DNA from: Bifidobacterium callimiconis
Lineage (GTDB): Bacteria > Actinomycetota > Actinomycetes > Actinomycetales > Bifidobacteriaceae
NCBI RefSeq assembly: GCF_003952005.1
Contig: NZ_QXGJ01000005.1
Span: 124,001-188,000 of the forward strand
Direction: 5' to 3'
Length of the DNA: 64,000 nucleotides
Made by a program: the position numbers and the translations under genes
Shown here: piece after piece, positions 28,903 to 39,925 of the stretch
How positions within the stretch are numbered: position 1 is the stretch's first letter
How the letters are laid out: each line of letters starts with the position of its first letter
The notes under the pieces: generated by a model
What the model was told of the DNA's origin: nothing
What the model saw: only the letters and a program-made list of their open reading frames with translations
Databases searched by the model: none

Positions 28903-29605
28903 CGGGCGTCCGCCGGGCGGCTGATGGGGTGCTGTCGGACGGCCGCCAGCCGTGTTTATCAAGACCTTCATTCGAGCCGCGTTCAGCCGGATTGCAATTG
29001 CAGCGGCTGATCGCAGCCGGTCGCGTTGAACTGCGGCGGTTGCGCTGAAATTGTGGCGGTCGCCACCGCTTTCATGACGTCATCATCGTATTTGTGATTC
29101 GATCGTTTTATGCCGATCCGGTGATCGTCCGGCGACCATTCGGTGATCGAATCGCGGACGTATGTCCATATATATACGGAGCTTGTGGGCAGGCCGAGCG
29201 GTGCGATCCGCAACCGTGGTTCGTGGTGATACTTTTTGCTGCGAGGCGATCGAAGTCGATCGTTTTCGTTTTCAATCGTCCGCATACGATCGGAACACGC
29301 CGTGAAAAGGGTGTGACAGGGTGGGTGTCGACCACATTGCCCCCTTGTCAAATACCCTCGTTGAAATCTTCGACCGGGGTGGTTCAGAGTTCAAATTTCA
29401 CCAAAAATATGACGAAGATTACATTTTTTACATCACTTCATGCTTGAGATGTCAAAAACGGGGGTATAACTAACTGATAAGGGGTCATCGATACGTGGTG
29501 TATTATCAGGTGGATTCCCAACGCACACTTTTGAATAACCACAGGAGTGCTGCACAACGAAGACAGAGGTGAATCGAACAGGCACCGGCTCCCGTCATTC
29601 CTGAC
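28903..29605. other. Gene-poor 700-bp region before the second HTH gene
   Basis: No open frame resembles a protein. The stretch is lower in GC than its neighbours, especially 29380-29500 (TTACATTTTTTACATC, GTATAACTAACTGATAAGG). TATTAT near 29501 may be the -10 of the HTH gene. CGATCCGGTGATCGTCCGG-type inverted sequence at about 29115-29155 has no assigned role. Confidence 0.4.
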
Positions 29606-29614
29606 GGGGGGGGG
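29606..29614 (+). repeat. G9 homopolymer in the leader of the second HTH gene
   Basis: Nine G, 68 nt before the start codon. A frame from GTG 29547 crosses the tract and stops at TAA just inside the HTH gene. With G8 or G11 it would fuse in frame to it. Confidence 0.9.
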
Positions 29615-29682
29615 TGATAGTTGCCGTGCGGGGAACGGTCCCCCGAGCGTGTGGTTTTCCTGCGTGGCAAAGGAGGATGGAC

Positions 29683-30237
29683 ATGATGGAGCGTAAGAAG
29701 TTTACGCGCAAGCAGGCGGCATATCTGCGCTCGCTGCCTGCCGTGGAGCGGGTGGTCGACGGACGCGTCACCTATTCCGAGTCGTTCAAGCGACACTGCA
29801 TGCGGCGTTACGCGGCCGGAGACTCCCCGGCCGTGATCTTCCGCGAGGCCGGACTCGACTCCAGCGTGATCGGCTACAAGCGCATCGAACGGTGCATCGC
29901 CCGCTGGCGCAAGACCATCATGCCGTCCATGGAGGAATCCGGCGAACTCACGCCCGAAACCATCGCCGAAGAGGCGGCCGGCGTGGTCAGCGCGGAATCC
30001 GAACCGTTCCGCATGTCCTACGAAAAGCTGCTGGAACGACAGATCAACCGCATCGACGAACTCGAACACGAACTCAGCTCCCTGCGCCGCCAGCTCGTCC
30101 GTCAGCAGAAGCAGGCGCTCGCCGAACGCGACAAGGAGATGCGTGAGAGGGTCGCCCGTCAGGCGAACGCGCAGCAGATCGGCGATCACAACGCAGGCGC
30201 CGACCTGACTGACCCGGCCGACTCGGCTGAAATGTGA
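29683..30237 (+). CDS. HTH/coiled-coil protein, paralog of the 27157 gene
   Basis: 184 residues from ATG 29683, 6 nt after AGGAGG. The HTH module (about 1-80) shares most positions with the upstream paralog, including a nearly identical stretch from YKRIERCI to RW. The C-terminal half has a strong coiled coil (about 108-155, RQINRIDELEHELSSLRRQL). IS3 OrfA proteins have the same HTH plus leucine-zipper plan, so these may be domesticated OrfA-like DNA-binding proteins. No terminal inverted repeats or OrfB are visible. The preceding G9 tract could modulate expression. Confidence 0.8.
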   Translation: MMERKKFTRKQAAYLRSLPAVERVVDGRVTYSESFKRHCMRRYAAGDSPAVIFREAGLDSSVIGYKRIERCIARWRKTIMPSMEESGELTPETIAEEAAGVVSAESEPFRMSYEKLLERQINRIDELEHELSSLRRQLVRQQKQALAERDKEMRERVARQANAQQIGDHNAGADLTDPADSAEM

Positions 30238-30312
30238 TCTGGCGGCCGGCGTCGTACTGGCGGCCGGCGGCTGACGGCTGACGGCTGACGGCGTAAACGA
30301 CGGACCACGGCA

Positions 30313-30318
30313 TACACT
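30313..30318 (+). promoter_or_regulatory. Probable -10 of leaderless hydrolase transcript
   Basis: TACACT ends 6 nt before the ATG at 30325. Upstream, GGCTGAC is repeated three times in tandem (30270-30291). Confidence 0.4.
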
Positions 30319-30324
30319 GGTCGT

Positions 30325-31140
30325 ATGAGAATCGCACGTTTTTCCCTCAACGACAAAGTCCGCTACGCATTCGTGCAGACCGACGAGAACGACGGCAAGG
30401 ACTATCTGGTGGCCCTTGACGGATTCCCGCTCGGCGCCCAGGAGGTCAAGCCCACCGGCGAACGCTACGCCGTGGACTCCGACGGCATCCGTCTGCTCGC
30501 CCCCATCATCCCGTCCAAGGTGTTCGGCCTGGCCAAGAACTATCAGGCGCACACCGAATTCATGGCCAACAAGGGCCTGTCCGACATCAAGGTCGCACCC
30601 GAGGAGATGGTGATCTTCACCAAGCCGTCCACCTCCGTGATCGGACCCGACGATCCGATCGTGATCCCCAGCTTCTCCAACGACATGAACTACGAGCCCG
30701 AAGTGGCCGTGATCATCGGACGCATCGCCAAGAACGTGCCCGTCGAAAAGGCCATGGACTACGTGCTCGGCTACACCTGCGTGAACGACGTGACGCTGCG
30801 CGACGTGCAGGGCTTCGACCCCATGTGGACGCGCGCCAAGGGATTCGACACCTCCTGCCCGCTCGGCCCGTGGATCCAGACCGACCTCGACTGGGCCAAC
30901 ACGCACATCGGCTTCAGCCTCAACGGCGAAGTGGTGCCCGAAGCCGCCGGAACCACCGCCGGACTGATCCACTCCATCCCCGCGCAGATCGCGGCCATCT
31001 CCCAGTTCTCCACGCTGCTGCCCGGCGACGTGATCCTCACCGGCACGCCCAACGCGTCCGGCACTCTGCGCCCCGGCGACGAGGCGATCGTGCACGTGGA
31101 AGGCATCGGCGACCTGCGCAACGTGGTCGTCCGCGGCTGA
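30325..31140 (+). CDS. Fumarylacetoacetate hydrolase-family protein
   Basis: 271 residues. The FAH C-terminal domain (about 60-270) has PSKVFGLAKNYQAH (about 63-76), IFTKPSTSVIGPDDPIVIP (about 97), and metal-binding acidic residues in NYEPEVAVIIGR (about 120-131, Glu-x-Glu). VNDVTLRDVQ, then PGDVILTGTP (about 234) complete the pattern. Family members hydrolyse or decarboxylate 2-oxo-4-enoate or acylpyruvate-type substrates; the bacterial substrate here is unknown. It appears to be a single-gene transcript. Confidence 0.88.
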   Translation: MRIARFSLNDKVRYAFVQTDENDGKDYLVALDGFPLGAQEVKPTGERYAVDSDGIRLLAPIIPSKVFGLAKNYQAHTEFMANKGLSDIKVAPEEMVIFTKPSTSVIGPDDPIVIPSFSNDMNYEPEVAVIIGRIAKNVPVEKAMDYVLGYTCVNDVTLRDVQGFDPMWTRAKGFDTSCPLGPWIQTDLDWANTHIGFSLNGEVVPEAAGTTAGLIHSIPAQIAAISQFSTLLPGDVILTGTPNASGTLRPGDEAIVHVEGIGDLRNVVVRG

Positions 31141-31182
31141 CGGCATCACGCGGAAGACGGGGCGCCGACGGGGTTGGGCGAC

Positions 31183-31330
31183 CTCCCCTCAGTCGGCTGC
31201 GCCGACAGCTCCCCTCCGGCGGGGAGGGGAGCTTCTGGTGTCGGGACTCATATGCCGGTGTTGGGTTTTAGGCTCTGGCTCCCCTCGTTGATGAGGGGAG
31301 CTGTCCGCCGTACGGCGGACTGAGGGGAGT
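31183..31330. repeat. CTCCCCTC-subtype two-hairpin repeat pair
   Basis: An inverted unit (31184-31230, second stem GTCGGC/GCCGAC) and a direct unit (31276-31330, second stem GTCCGCC/GGCGGAC). Confidence 0.8.
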
Positions 31331-31479
31331 CCCCGAATCCTCGTCCCCTGGATCTCCCCACGCGGCACGAACGTCGTTTCGGCACTAGGGGATCTCCTGA
31401 ATCCTCCTTGGACGTCCTCATTGCCCATATCCTGCATCGCCGCCCCGCCATCTCAGCGTTCTTTCAGCTTCTGTGAAAA

Positions 31480-31616
31480 GCATTACAAGCATTTTGTTCA
31501 GTAATGCGGAGGCTGGTGGGGTGGTTCTCCAAGAAAACGGCGGTTATATAAGAACTGTCAACGGAACAACACCGATGACAACCACCGATCGGGGTGATCA
31601 ACCTCACACAGCCTCC
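31480..31616 (+). ncRNA. Candidate structured RNA upstream of the ABC lipoprotein gene
   Basis: GCATTAC/GTAATGC (31480-31486, 31501-31507) forms a first hairpin. It is directly followed by a long helix: GGAGGCTG (31508-31515) with CAGCCTCC (31609-31616), then GTGGGGT with ACCTCAC (31516-31522, 31601-31607) across a single bulged A. An inner hairpin GATC-GGGGT-GATC lies at 31587-31599. A terminator follows at 31691. The class is not recognised; it does not match TPP, FMN or SRP RNA signatures. Confidence 0.4.
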
Positions 31617-31690
31617 CGGTCAGCGGACATAACTGAAAACGCATAACTTCAACCTCATAATTGAATCTCTTCTTCCTCTCTTCCTCTTCA

Positions 31691-31724
31691 CCCCGGCGGT
31701 CCTCTTCCTCCCGCCGGGGTTTTC
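31691..31724 (+). terminator. Terminator after the candidate RNA
   Basis: CCCCGGCGG (31691-31699) and CCGCCGGGG (31711-31719), then TTTTCCTTTT. Confidence 0.85.
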
Positions 31725-31786
31725 CTTTTGCAGACGGGCTTTCGGCCTTCCATACAGTGAAACCAACCGTCGAAACCGTTCCATCA

Positions 31787-31893
31787 TGCGAGAATATCCG
31801 CGATTCACAGCGCCAAACACCCGTTGTCATAGCGCATTCGCGGGTGTTTGGCGCTGTGAATTGCGGGAAACGGGTATTTGGCGCTGTGAATCC
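31787..31893. repeat. Palindromic intergenic element, family A, copy 2
   Basis: ATTCACAGCGCCAAACACCC (from 31803) is answered by two inverted copies, at 31841-31861 and 31871-31891, 30 bp apart. The flank ATGCGAGAATATCCG matches copy 1 at 2981. Copy 1 has only one inverted motif, so motif number varies. Confidence 0.8.
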
Positions 31894-32115
31894 CGGTTTG
31901 CGGACCCATGCGGAGGCCCCGGGACCGGACCCACCCATGTCGCCGTCTTCGCCCTATAATCGTCACGCTTCACCGCCAATGTGTGGCAAACCGACGTCGT
32001 CAAACCGTTCGGGGACATTGGGCGAGCGGGGACCGGGCCCTCCATATCGTTCTCTGCCCTGTTCCCGTCTGGCACTCCCAGAGAACGATATCCGAGGAAG
32101 AACTAGGGAATCATC

Positions 32116-33207
32116 ATGACGAATCGTCGTACCAATCGTTTCGGTCGTCTCTCCGGCATGCTGCGCAAGGCCGTGGCCGTGGCCGCCGCGCTCGGCCTCG
32201 CCGGCACGCTCGCCGCATGCGGATCGTCCAACGACGCCGACAGCAGCGCCAACGGACTGAAAAAAGTGACATTCATGCTCTCCTGGGCGCCCGACACCAA
32301 CCACATCGGCGTGTACGTGGCCAAGAACAAGGGCTACTTCAAGGACGCCGGACTCGACGTCGACATCGTGGCCGTGGCCCAGGCCGGCGCCGAACAGGCC
32401 GTGAACAACGGCGCCGCCGACTTCGCGCTGTCCAACATGACCAACACCGCCGACTACAGCGTCAAGGGCGCCAAGATCAAGCAGGTCATGCAGGTGCAGC
32501 AGAAGCCCAGCGCCATCTGGTGTGCGCTCGCCAGCAACACCGAGATCAAGAGCCCCAAGGACCTCGACGGTAAGACCTTCGCCACGTTCGGATCCAACGA
32601 GTCCGACGCCGTGGTGCGCCGCATGATCCAGTTCGACGGCGGCAAGGGCGAGTTCGACAAGGTGACCGCCGGCACCAACACGTTCCAGACGCTCAGCTCC
32701 GGCAAGGCCGACTTCGGCGGCTTCTACGCCACCTGGGAAGGCGTGCAGGCCGACATGTACGGCCCGAAGCTCAACTGCTTCACCGAGCCCGACTACGGCG
32801 TGCCCGGCAACGCCGACTCCATCGGCATCATCACCAGCGACAAGACCATCAAGAACGATCCCGAACTCGTGAAGAAGTTCGTGCAGGCCTCGCAGAAGGG
32901 CTACGAGTACGCATACTCCAACCCGGACGACGCCGCGAAGATCCTCGTCAAGGAGGCGCCCGACGCCAACCTCAAGGAGGACTTCGTCAAGAAGAGCATG
33001 CACGTGATCGTCGACGGCCAGTACTGGGGCGACCCGGCCAAGATCAAGTCCGGCGAGTTCGTGCTCGGCACCAACGACTTCGTGGAGACGCAGAAGTACT
33101 TCGACTTCCTCTCCGAAGCGCACACCTACACCGACAGCAAGGGAAACACGGTCGACACCACGCCGCAGGCCAAGGACGTGGCCACGAACGAGTTCCTCGG
33201 CAAGTAG
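32116..33207 (+). CDS. ABC transporter substrate-binding lipoprotein (NMT1/THI5-like)
   Basis: 363 residues. Lipobox LAGTLAAC puts the lipidated Cys at 35. The NMT1/THI5-like periplasmic-binding fold follows: KVTFMLSWAPDTNHIGVYVAKNKGYFKDAGLDV (in parts, about 47-80), the hinge GADFALSNM, and an Asp/Tyr-rich C-lobe. This family binds pyrimidine-like ligands such as HMP precursors, riboflavin or other nitrogen heterocycles. No permease or ATPase gene is adjacent, so its membrane partners must be elsewhere. The nucleoside hydrolase downstream makes a pyrimidine or nucleobase ligand plausible. Confidence 0.88.
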   Translation: MTNRRTNRFGRLSGMLRKAVAVAAALGLAGTLAACGSSNDADSSANGLKKVTFMLSWAPDTNHIGVYVAKNKGYFKDAGLDVDIVAVAQAGAEQAVNNGAADFALSNMTNTADYSVKGAKIKQVMQVQQKPSAIWCALASNTEIKSPKDLDGKTFATFGSNESDAVVRRMIQFDGGKGEFDKVTAGTNTFQTLSSGKADFGGFYATWEGVQADMYGPKLNCFTEPDYGVPGNADSIGIITSDKTIKNDPELVKKFVQASQKGYEYAYSNPDDAAKILVKEAPDANLKEDFVKKSMHVIVDGQYWGDPAKIKSGEFVLGTNDFVETQKYFDFLSEAHTYTDSKGNTVDTTPQAKDVATNEFLGK

Positions 33208-33450
33208 GGTCGGCGGATCCGGTCGCTTGGGCCGGGTTGCGGTCGCTTGGGCCGGGCGATCCACGTGATACGGTTTTCAAAACGTTGGAATTGCAACGGT
33301 TTGGAGCGCGTGTCACGCGGCTCGCCCGGCCCGCGTGATATTAGGCCGATCCCGGTGATCGGGATGCCGGGGTATCGGCCGGGATATCGGGATAGATATC
33401 GGGATATACGGGCGCGCATGCACGCGGCGCGTAGGCAAGGAGGACATGAC

Positions 33451-34635
33451 ATGACGGACGAAACGAGACGAAACGACGGCCGGAGTCAGACGAGGATCGT
33501 GCTGGACGTGGACACGGGCATCGACGACACTTTGGCGCTGGCGTATCTGCTCGCGTCGCCGGAGGCGGATCTGCTCGGCGTGATCGGCGTGTACGGCAAC
33601 GTGACCGCCGAGACCGCGGTGCGCAACAATCGCGATGTGCTGCGGCTGTTCGGGCGGCCGGATGTGCCCGTGCTACATGGCATGCCGCGTCCGTCGTGGG
33701 CCGACTGCTTCGAGGTGGACGAGGGGTGCGCCCGGTTCCATGGCGCCAATGGTCTGGGGAACGTGGATCCGAAGGGGTACATGGGGGATGCGGGCGGTTC
33801 TGGTTCTGGTTCTGGTGCTGGTGCGGATGCCGGCGCGGATGCCGATGGGGCCGGCAGGGCCGGCGGGGAGTCGCATACCTTCGCCGCGCGAGGCCGGGTG
33901 AAGTCGGTCGGCGGATACCGTGCCGAGGGGGAGGCCGAGCTTGAGGAGGTGGTTGCCGCGGAGCGTGCCGTGCGCCGGGCCGAAGCCGAGGGCGTGAAGT
34001 TCATCGTCGATGCCGTGCGTCGCTATGGTCGCGAGGTGACGATCCTCGCCACCGGTCCGCTCACCGATGTGGCCGCCGCGATCGAGGCCGCTCCCGACAT
34101 CGTGGACTCGCTGCGCGTGGTGATGATGGGTGGCGCGCTCACGCAGGAGGGCAACTGCTACGACCTGGTGTGCGAGACCAACATCATCCAGGACCCGGAG
34201 GCCGCGAACCGCGTGTTCCGCTCCGGCGCCGACGTGACGATGGTCGGCCTCGATGTGACCCATCAGTGTCTGCTCACCCGCGCCGACGCGCAGGTCTGGC
34301 GCGACGCCGGCGCGGCCCGAGGTCGGTTCCTCGCCGACATGGTGGAGTTCTACATCAACGCGAATGAGGACGCCGATCCCATGTTCCTCGCCGGAAGCCC
34401 GCTGCATGACCCGCTGGCCGCGGCCGTGGCGCTCGACCCCACGCTGGTGCAGTGCTTCGATATCAACATGATGGTGGAGACCCGCACGGGAGACGGTCAT
34501 GGCTTCCGAGGCCGCACGATCGGCGATCCGACCCGCCTGCGCAAGCCGCGCAAAATCGCGCACGTGGCGCTCGGCGTGGATGCGGAGCGTTTCGTGCCGC
34601 AATTCCGCGACCGTGTGGCCTCGATCTGCCGCTGA
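33451..34635 (+). CDS. Nucleoside hydrolase (IunH family)
   Basis: 394 residues from ATG 33451 (AAGGAGG upstream; ATG 33446 is out of frame). The calcium-binding DxDxGxDD signature is DVDTGIDD at 19-25, followed by GVIGVYGNVTAE. The active-site region VTILATGPLTDVAAAIE is at about 195-210 and the C-terminal His in SPLHDPLAA at about 318. It hydrolyses the N-glycosidic bond of ribonucleosides for base salvage. Unusual: a Gly/Ser/Ala/Asp linker at about 115-145 (GSGSGSGAGADAG) is inserted between the first helices, where family members are compact. Confidence 0.9.
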   Translation: MTDETRRNDGRSQTRIVLDVDTGIDDTLALAYLLASPEADLLGVIGVYGNVTAETAVRNNRDVLRLFGRPDVPVLHGMPRPSWADCFEVDEGCARFHGANGLGNVDPKGYMGDAGGSGSGSGAGADAGADADGAGRAGGESHTFAARGRVKSVGGYRAEGEAELEEVVAAERAVRRAEAEGVKFIVDAVRRYGREVTILATGPLTDVAAAIEAAPDIVDSLRVVMMGGALTQEGNCYDLVCETNIIQDPEAANRVFRSGADVTMVGLDVTHQCLLTRADAQVWRDAGAARGRFLADMVEFYINANEDADPMFLAGSPLHDPLAAAVALDPTLVQCFDINMMVETRTGDGHGFRGRTIGDPTRLRKPRKIAHVALGVDAERFVPQFRDRVASICR

Positions 34636-34717
34636 ATGTTCGAGAAAGCACTGTCGGGTGCCATCGGAGGGGCCTATCTCGAGGCTGTGTAGTTGATAAG
34701 GCCCCGTGCATGGTCCC

Positions 34718-34858
34718 AACCCTCGATTTGGAGGTTCTTGCGAAAGTAGCCCGGAATGGCGGCTCCCTGGAATTCCGCCATTCTTGGTCGTCCTCGGCCG
34801 GATTTTCTCGACAATGGGGACCGGAATCCCCGAGCAAAGGACCTCCGAATCGAGGGTT
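34718..34858. repeat. Palindromic element between convergent genes (family G)
   Basis: The 18-bp arms 34718-34735 (AACCCTCGATTTGGAGGT) and 34841-34858 match with one mismatch. Inside are a second stem GGAATGGCGG/CCGCCATTC and GGGGACCGGAATCCCC. It may act as a two-way terminator for the nucleoside hydrolase and permease genes. Confidence 0.7.
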
Positions 34859-34920
34859 AGCACCGTGCGGAAGGCCCGCTCAACTACACGACTCGAAGAT
34901 AGCCGCCACGGACTCGTGCG

Positions 34921-35850
34921 TCACGCGCCGGGCAGGAGCGCATGGGCCACGGTCATGGCTACGAGGCCAATCACGGCGGTCACGGTGAGCGAGAACCCGG
35001 CGAGCTTGGCGTTGCCGGTGAGCGAGTCGGTGAACTTGGTGGAGAAGATCGTGATCGGCGAGAACGCGGCCAGCACCAGAATCTCGCGGATGCGCATGTC
35101 GAACGGCATGATGTACCAGGCCGCCAGCGCGATCACCACGCTGAACGCGGCGCGCCATGCGATCACTTTGAGCAGTTCGATCCGGTCCTTGTGCTCGGTC
35201 GGAATCTCCATCATCAGCCCGATCATGGCCATGGTCATGAACGCGTTGGCGTTGGCGAACGGCGTGATCAGCGTGACGATCGGGTCGGGGATCGTGATGT
35301 GCGCGAACATGAACACCAGCATGAGCATGTAGATGTCGAACGACACCGATCCCAGAAAATCATGCGCGATGCCGCGCAGTCGCAGCACAAGCGGCAGTGT
35401 CTTGAAGTTCTCGTCCATGTGCAGCAGCGTGCGCGTGATGGTGAGCGCGCCGGCCGTGGCCACCATGGCGTTGCCGATATCCATCATGATCACGGGCAGT
35501 CCGGCGGACGCGCCCATGAACGTCTGGATGACGGGCAGGCAGAACGCGCCGAGGTTGAGTCCGCTGGCGTTGAGCATCTGGAACGCGCGGTAGGGCTTCT
35601 CGTCGCCGCGCGAGCCGAAGTACACGATGAAGAACGGCACGAGGCAGCAGATGAATCCGAACAGCACGATCCACAGCATGTGCATGTCGTGCTTGTTGGT
35701 GGCGAAGGAGAGGATGATGGCGCATGGCAGCGTCATGTTGAAGACGAGTCCCTGCGCCACCTTGTAGTCGCGCGGCCCGAAGATGTGCAGATGCTTGAGC
35801 GCGTAGGCGCCGACGATGACCAGCAGCAGCGCTCCCGATTTGAAGATCAT
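34921..35850 (-). CDS. AEC-family permease
   Basis: 309 residues with about ten hydrophobic spans and the N-terminal half-repeat typical of auxin-efflux-carrier/malate-permease proteins (HIFGPRDYKVAQGLVFNMTLPCAIILSFA, in parts, residues about 22-55). Bacterial members move malate, lactate or other organic acids. The start is the ATG at 35850 (MIFKSGALL); a longer frame to 35988 lacks membrane-protein character. It is divergent from clpB. Confidence 0.85.
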   Translation of the reverse strand: MIFKSGALLLVIVGAYALKHLHIFGPRDYKVAQGLVFNMTLPCAIILSFATNKHDMHMLWIVLFGFICCLVPFFIVYFGSRGDEKPYRAFQMLNASGLNLGAFCLPVIQTFMGASAGLPVIMMDIGNAMVATAGALTITRTLLHMDENFKTLPLVLRLRGIAHDFLGSVSFDIYMLMLVFMFAHITIPDPIVTLITPFANANAFMTMAMIGLMMEIPTEHKDRIELLKVIAWRAAFSVVIALAAWYIMPFDMRIREILVLAAFSPITIFSTKFTDSLTGNAKLAGFSLTVTAVIGLVAMTVAHALLPGA

Positions 35851-36002
35851 GATGACTTCTGACTTTGTGTTTCCCGATGTTCTGATTGCTTCGCCGATGA
35901 TATGACGAGGTTGAGTATAGGAATCGCACGTTGCCGCCGCCTTTCGGGGTCGGATGGTGGAACGGATGGCGGGGGATCGGTGGAGCACGTATCGCCAATT
36001 TC

Positions 36003-36042
36003 AAAACTTGAGTCAAACACGCTCAAGTTTTGGGAATAATAT
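36003..36042 (+). promoter_or_regulatory. HAIR-type operator (HspR) and -10 of clpB
   Basis: CTTGAGT (36007-36013), 7 nt, GCTCAAG (36021-36027), extended to AAAACTTGAG/CTCAAGTTTT. The HspR-associated inverted repeat consensus is CTTGAGT-N7-ACTCAAG, so there is one mismatch. TAATAT at 36037 can be the -10, placing the operator over the promoter. Confidence 0.85.
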
Positions 36043-36139
36043 GGATGCAGGTCCGGTTGTTCGTATCAGACAACGACTTCAACCGAAGGCGACGCCCGGC
36101 AACACGGAACGCCGCCGACATGATATGGGAGGGAACATC

Positions 36140-38809
<2,670 letters not shown>

Positions 38810-38848
38810 TGTGCCGATGTGACGGCTGACAACTAGGCTCTGAATTTC

Positions 38849-38889
38849 GATCGGGCCCCGCGCGATTCGTTGCGCGGGGCCCGATTTGT
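38849..38889 (+). terminator. clpB terminator
   Basis: ATCGGGCCCCGCGC pairs with GCGCGGGGCCCGAT over a short loop; TTTGTG follows. Confidence 0.85.
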
Positions 38890-38996
38890 GTCTGTGTGTC
38901 GCCGGTCGGGTTCTTCAGCCGAGGCTGATTTCCGCTTGGGCCCCGGCCGTTTACCCATCCTGGGACCCCGGCCGTCTGCTCGGCCGATTCCCCTCT

Positions 38997-39005
38997 GGGG
39001 GGGGG
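38997..39005. repeat. Intergenic G9 tract
   Basis: Nine G in non-coding sequence. A frame 38870-39157 covers it but shows no protein features. Confidence 0.85.
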
Positions 39006-39060
39006 CGCCGGGACTCTTTGGGGATGGGCGGTCGGGTTGGTTGGTGATCCTAAGCCGGGG

Positions 39061-39189
39061 CGGCTCCCCTCAGACCGTCTACGACGGCCGGCTCCCCTCA
39101 GAGAGGGGGCACTGGTGTTTGGAGCTTGCCGATATTCCTTCCGGCTCCCCTCTCTGAGGGGAGCTGTCAGCGAAGCTGGCTGAGGGGAG
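39061..39189. repeat. CTCCCCTC-subtype two-hairpin repeats
   Basis: An inverted unit (39065-39108) and a direct unit (39141-39189, second stem GTCAGC/GCTGGC). Confidence 0.8.
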
Positions 39190-39230
39190 CCTCGGTCTCA
39201 CCGGTGAAACCAGCCCGCTGAAACCCATAC

Positions 39231-39437
39231 ACCGAATCTGAGCGGCCCGGTTCTGGGTGTAACCGGACTCCGTCCAACCGGTTCTGGGTATAACCGGATC
39301 ACGGAGACCCCGAAATCGGTTACTTCATGGTCCGGTTATACCCAGAACCGCCCAAACCATTCGGTTATACCCAGAATCAATAGCCCGGTTTTACCCAGAT
39401 TCCGCTGGACGTGGTCCGGTTTTACCCAGATTCGGTT
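39231..39437. repeat. Palindromic element with six copies of a 20-bp motif, family E
   Basis: CCGGTTCTGGGTRTAACCGG occurs direct at 39247 and 39278. Its inverse (CCGGTTWTACCCAGAWYCGG-like) occurs at 39331, 39360, 39384 and 39415. Periods are 31, 29, 24 and 31 bp. The outer CCGAATCTG (39233) and CAGATTCGG (39427) close the palindrome. The element lies about 490 bp before the InlB-repeat protein gene, with no gene nearer. Confidence 0.85.
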
Positions 39438-39925
39438 GATTCAGGGTTGGATTCGGTTCGGTTTGAATTGATCGGGGACGTCCGTTCTCCGTTGATCGGC
39501 GGGCCAATGGGTTAGGGGAACCTATGAGAGCGATAACATCCTATAGGGGGTATGGAGGGGCTGTTGCCCACCTCCTACCATCGATGTGATGAATTGACGT
39601 AGCTTCTGTCCTTCCGCTACGTAATCTACGTCGTTGTGTTACCTGCATCACATGTTCGAATATGTTCATTTGTTGCCAAAACGTGCCAAGAAATCGTTGG
39701 CGCATAAGGCCTCTTCGGCGTGTCGCGATAATCGGTGACCTTGTAGGGCGGAATTTCAAGGTTTCCCTTGATGTTCCCTAGGGTTTTCCTTGAGGTTGTC
39801 CCCTCGTGGTCGCCTTGCAATGTCGCGTTAGGGGGTGTAAGGGTAGTGATAGATGGTGCACGAGGCTGTGTGCGTCCCATCCGTGATATTGCAAGACAAT
39901 GATGTTCGTTTGGAGGTTTCGCATC

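Noticed and set aside
27157..30237. Complete IS3-family insertion sequences
   Set aside because: No OrfB/DDE transposase, no terminal inverted repeats or target duplications around either HTH gene.
31480..31724. TPP or FMN riboswitch
   Set aside because: The conserved CTGAGA/ACCTGATC (TPP) and AGGGTCAGTGGCG-like (FMN) cores are absent.
38870..39157. 95-residue frame after clpB
   Set aside because: It begins in the clpB terminator and runs through the repeat units; no domain.
39231..39437. CRISPR-like array
   Set aside because: Motif copies switch orientation and spacers are 4-11 bp with no cas genes; it is a palindrome and not an array.
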